From: Solibacillus sp040273735
GTDB lineage: Bacteria > Bacillota > Bacilli > Bacillales_A > Planococcaceae
Direction of reading: 5' to 3'
Length of the DNA: 64,000 nt
NCBI RefSeq assembly: GCF_040273735.1
Contig: NZ_JBELZM010000001.1
Location: 310,001-374,000, forward strand
The translations under genes were made by a program, and so were the position numbers. The notes beneath the pieces are model-generated. The model saw nothing but the letters and a program-made list of their open reading frames with translations. It was not told the DNA's origin and ran no database searches. This document shows positions 59,906-64,000 of the stretch, piece by piece. The first letter of the stretch is position 1. Each line of letters opens with the position of its first letter.

Positions 59906-61324
59906 ATGAAAAAAATATTTCAGCTTGTCATTCTATTTGCATTATTCTTTTCATTACCTATTCAAAGTTTCGCATCGATCAATGGTGCGGTTACAACGCA
60001 TTTAGGGAAAAGTAATGCAGCGGTGACAATACGTGACGCGGAGAGCGGGAAAATCGTTTATTCACAAAACGGGGACAAGCTGATGCGACCGGCTTCGAAT
60101 ATGAAATTAGTTTCCGGTGCTGCCGCATTGTCGATTTTAGGTGAGGACTATCGTTTTAAAACGGATTTATATATCGATGGTATTATTGTCAACGATACGT
60201 TGAATGGAAATGTGTACATACAGGGCAGTGGCGATCCGACATTGAAAAAAGATGATTTCATGGAGTTTGCCAAAGTATTGAAGCGTAATGGTATACGTAC
60301 AATAAATGGTCACTTAATCGGCGATGATACCGCATTTTCCGGTAGTACATTACCACCGGGTGTCTTGAAATCGGATGAGACGTATTACTTCGGGGCACGT
60401 ACTTCTGCAATCACAATGTCACAAAACAATGACTTTGATGCGAGTACAGTTATTATTACTGCAAAGCCTGGTAAAGTCGGGGCCAAACCGAGCTATACGA
60501 TTGAGCCGAATTTGAGCGGTATGGTCATTTCCAATCAAGCTAAGTCAGTGAGTAAAGGAAGTCGTAATACGATATCAATCAAGCGTGCCTACAACACGAA
60601 CCGCATTATTATTTCCGGGAATCTTCCACAAGGGAGCAGCAAAAAGGAATGGGTAACATTGCAGGACCCGTCAAAAAATACTATGCAGGCAATTAAACAG
60701 ACACTGCAAGGGACTGGTTTAAAATTTGTGAAGAGTTCGAAAGTGGAGTTAGGGAAAGTTCCGCAAAAGGCAACATTGCTCTATACAAATGAATCACGTA
60801 CGCTGGCAGCCATTTTCCCGGCATTTATGAAGCTGAGCAATAACAGTATTGCCGATATTCTTGTAAAAGCGATGGGCAAGCAGCAACTAGGGGAAGGCAG
60901 TATGAATAAAGGTGTCACGTTACTGAAGAAATACAGTGCATCATTGAATATTCCTGTTACTAACTGGCGTTTTGCAGATGGCTCGGGACTGTCCAATTCA
61001 AATCGCGTAACATCAAACGGTCTTTCACAGCTTCTTTATAAAGTTCAAAAAGAACCGTATTTCGATACATTTTTTGATTCGTTGCCAGTCGCCGGCAATA
61101 AAGAGCGCATGATTGGCGGGACATTGAAAAGTCGTTTAACAAGCAGTGCGTTGCAAAATAGAATTTATGCAAAAACGGGCTATATTCCGAATGTGTATAC
61201 ATTATCAGGATATATGAAAGGCCAAAGCGGAAAACAATATATTTTCTCAATTTTACTGGAAAACAAATCGAGTGGCACTGTCTATATTGATCGTACAATG
61301 GCAGCACTTGTAAAAAACTTATAG
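59906..61324 (+). CDS. D-alanyl-D-alanine carboxypeptidase/endopeptidase, S13 (PBP4/DacB-DacC) family
   Basis: The 472-residue penicillin-binding protein trims or cleaves peptidoglycan stem peptides outside the membrane. It has a signal peptide ending near QSFA (residue 24), the nucleophile motif SNMK (Ser64-Lys67), an SNN motif in MKLSNNSIADIL, and KTG in YAKTGYIPNV, with the large S13 insertion between the first two. AAGGAGGAACCAG lies 9 nt before the ATG. The pcp gene follows after 13 nt, probably in one transcript. Confidence 0.9.
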   Translation: MKKIFQLVILFALFFSLPIQSFASINGAVTTHLGKSNAAVTIRDAESGKIVYSQNGDKLMRPASNMKLVSGAAALSILGEDYRFKTDLYIDGIIVNDTLNGNVYIQGSGDPTLKKDDFMEFAKVLKRNGIRTINGHLIGDDTAFSGSTLPPGVLKSDETYYFGARTSAITMSQNNDFDASTVIITAKPGKVGAKPSYTIEPNLSGMVISNQAKSVSKGSRNTISIKRAYNTNRIIISGNLPQGSSKKEWVTLQDPSKNTMQAIKQTLQGTGLKFVKSSKVELGKVPQKATLLYTNESRTLAAIFPAFMKLSNNSIADILVKAMGKQQLGEGSMNKGVTLLKKYSASLNIPVTNWRFADGSGLSNSNRVTSNGLSQLLYKVQKEPYFDTFFDSLPVAGNKERMIGGTLKSRLTSSALQNRIYAKTGYIPNVYTLSGYMKGQSGKQYIFSILLENKSSGTVYIDRTMAALVKNL

Positions 61325-61337
61325 AGGGGCAAAACAG

Positions 61338-61970
61338 ATGGATAAATTACTACTAACAGGATTTGAACCGTTTTTATCAAATCCGATCAACCCTACAATG
61401 CAAGTAGTGCAGGCACTGAGCGGAAAGTCAGTTGGTCAGTTTGAAATTGCCGGCCATGTCCTGTCGGTGGACTTTGCAAAAGCACCGGCACAGTTTATGG
61501 CACTGGTCGAAGAAGTGAAGCCTACGATTATCGTTTCATTAGGATTAGCTGCGGGCATCACGAAAATTTCTCCGGAACGAGTTGCATTGAATGTAAAAGA
61601 TGGGGAAAAGGACAATGCGGGAAATGCATTTGAAGATGCACCGATTAAAGAAGAAGGGGACGTTGCGTATTTGTCGACATTGCCGATCCGTAAAATTGTC
61701 AACCGTTTAAATTCTGCAGGTTATCCGACAGCAATATCCAATTCAGCAGGAACGTATTTATGTAATAATATTATGTATGAAGGCTTGTACCACGCTGCAA
61801 AGAATGAATCGGTTCGAGCTACAGGATTTATTCACATCCCTGCATCATTCGAGCTGGCGATTGAGCATGGCCGAATTCCAGGCTGGTCGATTCGTGATTT
61901 GACAGCTGCCATTGAACTTGCACTTGAAGTGTGTGCTGAAAATGTGGAAGTGGCAGGCAAAGTGCTTTAA
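61338..61970 (+). CDS. pcp: Pyroglutamyl-peptidase I
   Basis: Pcp removes N-terminal pyroglutamate from peptides in the cytoplasm. The 210-residue C15 cysteine peptidase has the triad Glu80 (ISPERVALN), Cys142 (SAGTYLCNN) and His166 (GFIHIP), with LTGFEPF near the start. AGAGGGGCAAAACAG precedes the ATG. It follows the PBP4-type gene and could act in recycling of peptides, though that link is only positional. A terminator follows. Confidence 0.95.
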   Translation: MDKLLLTGFEPFLSNPINPTMQVVQALSGKSVGQFEIAGHVLSVDFAKAPAQFMALVEEVKPTIIVSLGLAAGITKISPERVALNVKDGEKDNAGNAFEDAPIKEEGDVAYLSTLPIRKIVNRLNSAGYPTAISNSAGTYLCNNIMYEGLYHAAKNESVRATGFIHIPASFELAIEHGRIPGWSIRDLTAAIELALEVCAENVEVAGKVL

Positions 61971-61995
61971 ATTAAATTCATTATCAATTATTTAA

Positions 61996-62030
61996 GAAAA
62001 GCAACAGGGCATCTGTTGCTTTTCTTTTTC
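61996..62030 (+). terminator. Terminator of the PBP4-pcp unit
   Basis: Perfect 12-bp stem GAAAAGCAACAG / CTGTTGCTTTTC, 5-nt loop, then TTTTTC. Confidence 0.9.
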
Positions 62031-62045
62031 ACATTATACTGATTT

Positions 62046-62294
62046 TTACAATCCGACGAGCTTCATCAATTTTTTATAGCGTTTATCCCCGAGAAGCTTA
62101 TGGATTTTTTGTAAAACCTCTTTTGGAACGCCGGTAAGAGCCCAGCTGATATTGGCATTCTTCAAAATTTTTTGCAGCTTCTGAACTTCTTCAATGCTCA
62201 ATTCAAGTCCCTGCTGTTTTGCAAAATCCTGTAGTTGCCTGTCATTCATTCCTTTTAAGTTATCAAACCATTGTAACATTTGAATTGTCTTCAT
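62046..62294 (-). CDS. DUF2624-like small protein (YqfT position)
   Basis: This 82-residue, basic, helical protein occupies the place of B. subtilis yqfT next to nfo and resembles DUF2624 proteins in length and in segments such as LQDFAKQQGLELSIEEVQKLQ. Function unknown. The start is uncertain: ATG at 62294 abuts a GAAAGG sequence, and ATG at 62279 is better spaced from AAAGGATGA. The upstream region, including this ribosome binding site, is the edge of the long-hairpin repeat element. Confidence 0.6.
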   Translation of the reverse strand: MKTIQMLQWFDNLKGMNDRQLQDFAKQQGLELSIEEVQKLQKILKNANISWALTGVPKEVLQKIHKLLGDKRYKKLMKLVGL

Positions 62295-62308
62295 CCTTTC
62301 AAGTTTAT

Positions 62309-62455
62309 CCCGCATTTACGGGTAGTAAGACTCCCGCCTCTAGATTGAAGCAGGGCGAAAAGGATAGGCGGGAGGTTAACTACCCGTAAAAGCCCGATTG
62401 GTGAAACTAACAATCAGTGGGGGATGAAAAAAATCCCCACCGATTGAAGTTTAAC
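62309..62455. repeat. Dispersed long-hairpin element, copy B
   Basis: Arms GCATTTACGGGTAGT (62312-62326) and ACTACCCGTAAAAGC (62379-62393) enclose an inner perfect stem CTCCCGCCT/AGGCGGGAG. A second hairpin CAATCAGTGGGG/CCCCACCGATTG lies at 62411-62446. Read on the minus strand, the start AAACTTCAATC, the motif GGGCTTTTACGGGTAGT and the end ACTACCCG...GCGGGAT match copy A (17874-18003). Copy B carries about 35 bp more on that side. It lies between divergent genes, directly upstream of the DUF2624-like gene. Confidence 0.7.
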
Positions 62456-62464
62456 TTTATTCCC

Positions 62465-62493
62465 TTTACATGAACAAAAAACTGCATTATACT
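62465..62493 (+). promoter_or_regulatory. Sigma-A promoter of znuCB
   Basis: TTTACA at 62465-62470, exact 17-bp spacer, TATACT at 62488-62493, followed 10 bp later by the Zur box. Confidence 0.7.
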
Positions 62494-62503
62494 AACATGA
62501 TGT

Positions 62504-62524
62504 AAATCGTAATGATTTTGAATT
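62504..62524 (+). promoter_or_regulatory. Zur box of znuCB
   Basis: TCGTAATGATTTTGA matches the core of the Bacillus Zur operator (TCGTAATNATTACGA) with two mismatches, and the AAA before it also fits. It overlaps the expected transcription start, so zinc-loaded Zur should block the promoter. Confidence 0.8.
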
Positions 62525-62541
62525 AGAAAGAAGCGAACGAG

Positions 62542-63288
62542 ATGAAAAAACCATTGATTGAATTGAAGGATGTTTCCTTTCAATATGAATACACACAAGC
62601 ATTGAAAAATATTTCGCTACGTGTCAATGAAGGCGACTTTTTGGCGTTAATCGGTCAAAACGGTTCCGGAAAATCGACACTTTTGAAATTAATTTTAGGA
62701 CTGTTAAAGCCTATGTCAGGGGAAATTAAATTATTTGGCGAACAAGCGAACCATTTTAAACACCGCGAATGGATTGGCTATGTTTCGCAAAAATCCAATG
62801 CCTTTAACTCGGGGTTTCCTGCAACGGTCGAAGAAGTCGTGAAAAGCGGTTTATCACAAAAGGTCGGGCTCTTTAAACGCTATCCAAAAGATGCGGACTT
62901 TTTAGTAAAAGGTGCTTTAAAAGATGTCGGCATGGAAAAATTTCTGAAACGGAATATTGGTCAGCTTTCTGGAGGGCAGCAGCAGCGTGTGTTCATTGCA
63001 CGTGCATTAGTGTCCGATCCGAAGCTCCTTATTTTGGATGAACCGACAGTCGGAATTGACCGCGAAAATGTGCAGGCATTCTATGATATGCTCGCACATT
63101 TGAATAAGCATCACAATATGACAATGATTTTAGTTACACACGATGTGGACACGGTTTCGGATCGTGTCAGTCATGTCGCATGCTTAAATCAGTCGATCCA
63201 TTTCCACGGATACAAAAATGATTTTGATACGATTTCGGAAGAACAGATTGCTAGCTGGAACGGCCACTCTGTTCGAAAGATTCATTAA
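62542..63288 (+). CDS. znuC: Zinc ABC transporter ATP-binding protein ZnuC
   Basis: This ATPase drives high-affinity zinc import. The 248-residue protein has Walker A GQNGSGKST (38-46), a Q-loop in YVSQKSNAF, signature LSGGQQQR (about 136-143), Walker B LLILDEPTVG and the H-loop VTHDVD. Metal-type specificity is inferred from the Zur box and the ZnuB-like permease that follows 15 nt later. The locus lies where B. subtilis has yqfU-zur, downstream of nfo-yqfT. No binding-protein gene is visible in the window. Confidence 0.9.
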   Translation: MKKPLIELKDVSFQYEYTQALKNISLRVNEGDFLALIGQNGSGKSTLLKLILGLLKPMSGEIKLFGEQANHFKHREWIGYVSQKSNAFNSGFPATVEEVVKSGLSQKVGLFKRYPKDADFLVKGALKDVGMEKFLKRNIGQLSGGQQQRVFIARALVSDPKLLILDEPTVGIDRENVQAFYDMLAHLNKHHNMTMILVTHDVDTVSDRVSHVACLNQSIHFHGYKNDFDTISEEQIASWNGHSVRKIH

Positions 63289-63303
63289 GAGGAGCAGGTC
63301 GTT

Positions 63304-64000
63304 ATGATTGAAGCTATATTAACCTATGAATTTTTACAAAATGCCTTTTTCTCAGGGCTTGTTATTGGAGTAATTGCACCATTGCTTGGTGTATTTATCG
63401 TAGTAAGACGTCTATCGCTAATAGCTGATGCACTGTCGCATGTCACACTGGCAGGGATTGCAGGAAGCCTGTATTTGAGCCAATCGTTTGCAGCGCTGGC
63501 ATTGCTGAACCCGATTTATCTAGGGATTCTCTCATCTGTAAGTGGTTCGATTTTAATTGAACGATTACGCAGACTATATAAACATTATGAAGAACTTGCG
63601 ATTCCGATTATTATGTCCGGCGGTATCGGTGTGAGTGCCATTTTTATTTCACTTGCAAGCGGATTTAATGCTGATTTAATGAGCTATTTATTCGGCTCCG
63701 TATCTGCTGTATCGCGCCAGGATTTATATGTTGTGCTTGTAATTGCAGTAGTTGTCGTATTGTTTTTAGTTCTGTTTTTTAAAGAACTTTTCGTTTTGTC
63801 ATTCGATGAGGAATATGCGAAAGCGAGCGGTTTACCTGCGAAATGGATTCATTTATTGTTCATGATCGTTGTCGCACTCGTAATCGCAGCAAGTATGCGT
63901 ATTGTGGGCATTCTGCTTGTTTCAAGTCTAATGACATTGCCGGTGGCTGCAGCGATGCGATTAGCTCGCGGCTTTAAAGAAGCGATCATTTTAGCGATTG
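63304..64000 (+). CDS. znuB: Zinc ABC transporter permease ZnuB (partial, runs off the window)
   Basis: The open frame starts at ATG 63304 after AGAGGAGCAGGTCGTT and is still open at the window end (232 codons visible). The protein is a polytopic ABC-3 family permease: first helix LQNAFFSGLVIGVIAPLLG, then VVRRLSLIADALSHVTLAG, a conserved motif of Zn/Mn permeases, and later helices to RIVGILLVSSLMTLPVAAA. It partners ZnuC. Only the C-terminal end is missing. Confidence 0.92.
   Translation, partial: MIEAILTYEFLQNAFFSGLVIGVIAPLLGVFIVVRRLSLIADALSHVTLAGIAGSLYLSQSFAALALLNPIYLGILSSVSGSILIERLRRLYKHYEELAIPIIMSGGIGVSAIFISLASGFNADLMSYLFGSVSAVSRQDLYVVLVIAVVVVLFLVLFFKELFVLSFDEEYAKASGLPAKWIHLLFMIVVALVIAASMRIVGILLVSSLMTLPVAAAMRLARGFKEAIILAI

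Overview
The window is chromosomal DNA of a low-GC, Gram-positive, endospore-forming bacterium of order Bacillales. The family is probably Planococcaceae (Solibacillus/Lysinibacillus-like). Evidence: strong AAGGAGG-type ribosome binding sites, TTG/GTG starts, a T-box leader, a sigma-W-type promoter, a Zur box, sporulation genes yqfC/yqfD, a single-chain glycyl-tRNA synthetase, a carotenoid-type desaturase, and the gene order of the Bacillus subtilis rsmE-to-nfo region. No rRNA, tRNA, phage, CRISPR or transposase gene was seen.

The backbone is the conserved housekeeping series rsmE, mtaB, rpsU, nfeD-floA, yqfC-yqfD-phoH, pgpH-ybeY-dgkA-cdd-era, recO, glyQS, ccpN-yqfL, dnaG-sigA, cccA, trmK-yqfO, ispH, yqfQ, cshB, nfo, a DUF2624 gene and znuCB. 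It covers translation and rRNA/tRNA modification, replication and transcription initiation, c-di-AMP breakdown, lipid recycling, isoprenoid synthesis and zinc uptake.

Accessory blocks interrupt it. (1) 1.1-10.5 kb: a carotenoid-type desaturase, a PH-domain protein, and an exopolysaccharide-type locus (membrane-anchored glycosidase, degenerate GGDEF plus degenerate receiver protein, processive GT2, two HEAT-repeat membrane paralogues). The GGDEF domain has lost its active motif but keeps an RxxD I-site, so the locus looks c-di-GMP controlled. (2) 24.9-26.4 kb: nine 21-bp tandem units and a CapA-like protein. (3) 27.3-37.8 kb: an MBL-fold protein, two minus-strand genes, and a catabolic operon (complementary acyl-CoA dehydrogenase pair, enoyl-CoA hydratase, TAXI-TRAP uptake, type III CoA-transferase, IclR regulator). 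(4) 49.2-54.2 kb: a C4-dicarboxylate module, dctA, dctB and dctS-dctR. (5) Smaller insertions: an acyl-CoA dehydrogenase near 46 kb, a stress-type SDR near 56 kb, and a PBP4-type carboxypeptidase plus pyroglutamyl peptidase near 60-62 kb.

Intergenic DNA holds repeat-like structures: two copies, in opposite orientation, of a long-hairpin element (17.87-18.00 and 62.31-62.46 kb); a GC-richer folded element at 12.08-12.24 kb; and a multi-branched hairpin plus a perfect palindrome between the glyQS T-box terminator and glyQS. All calls come from reading the sequence; no database search was run.
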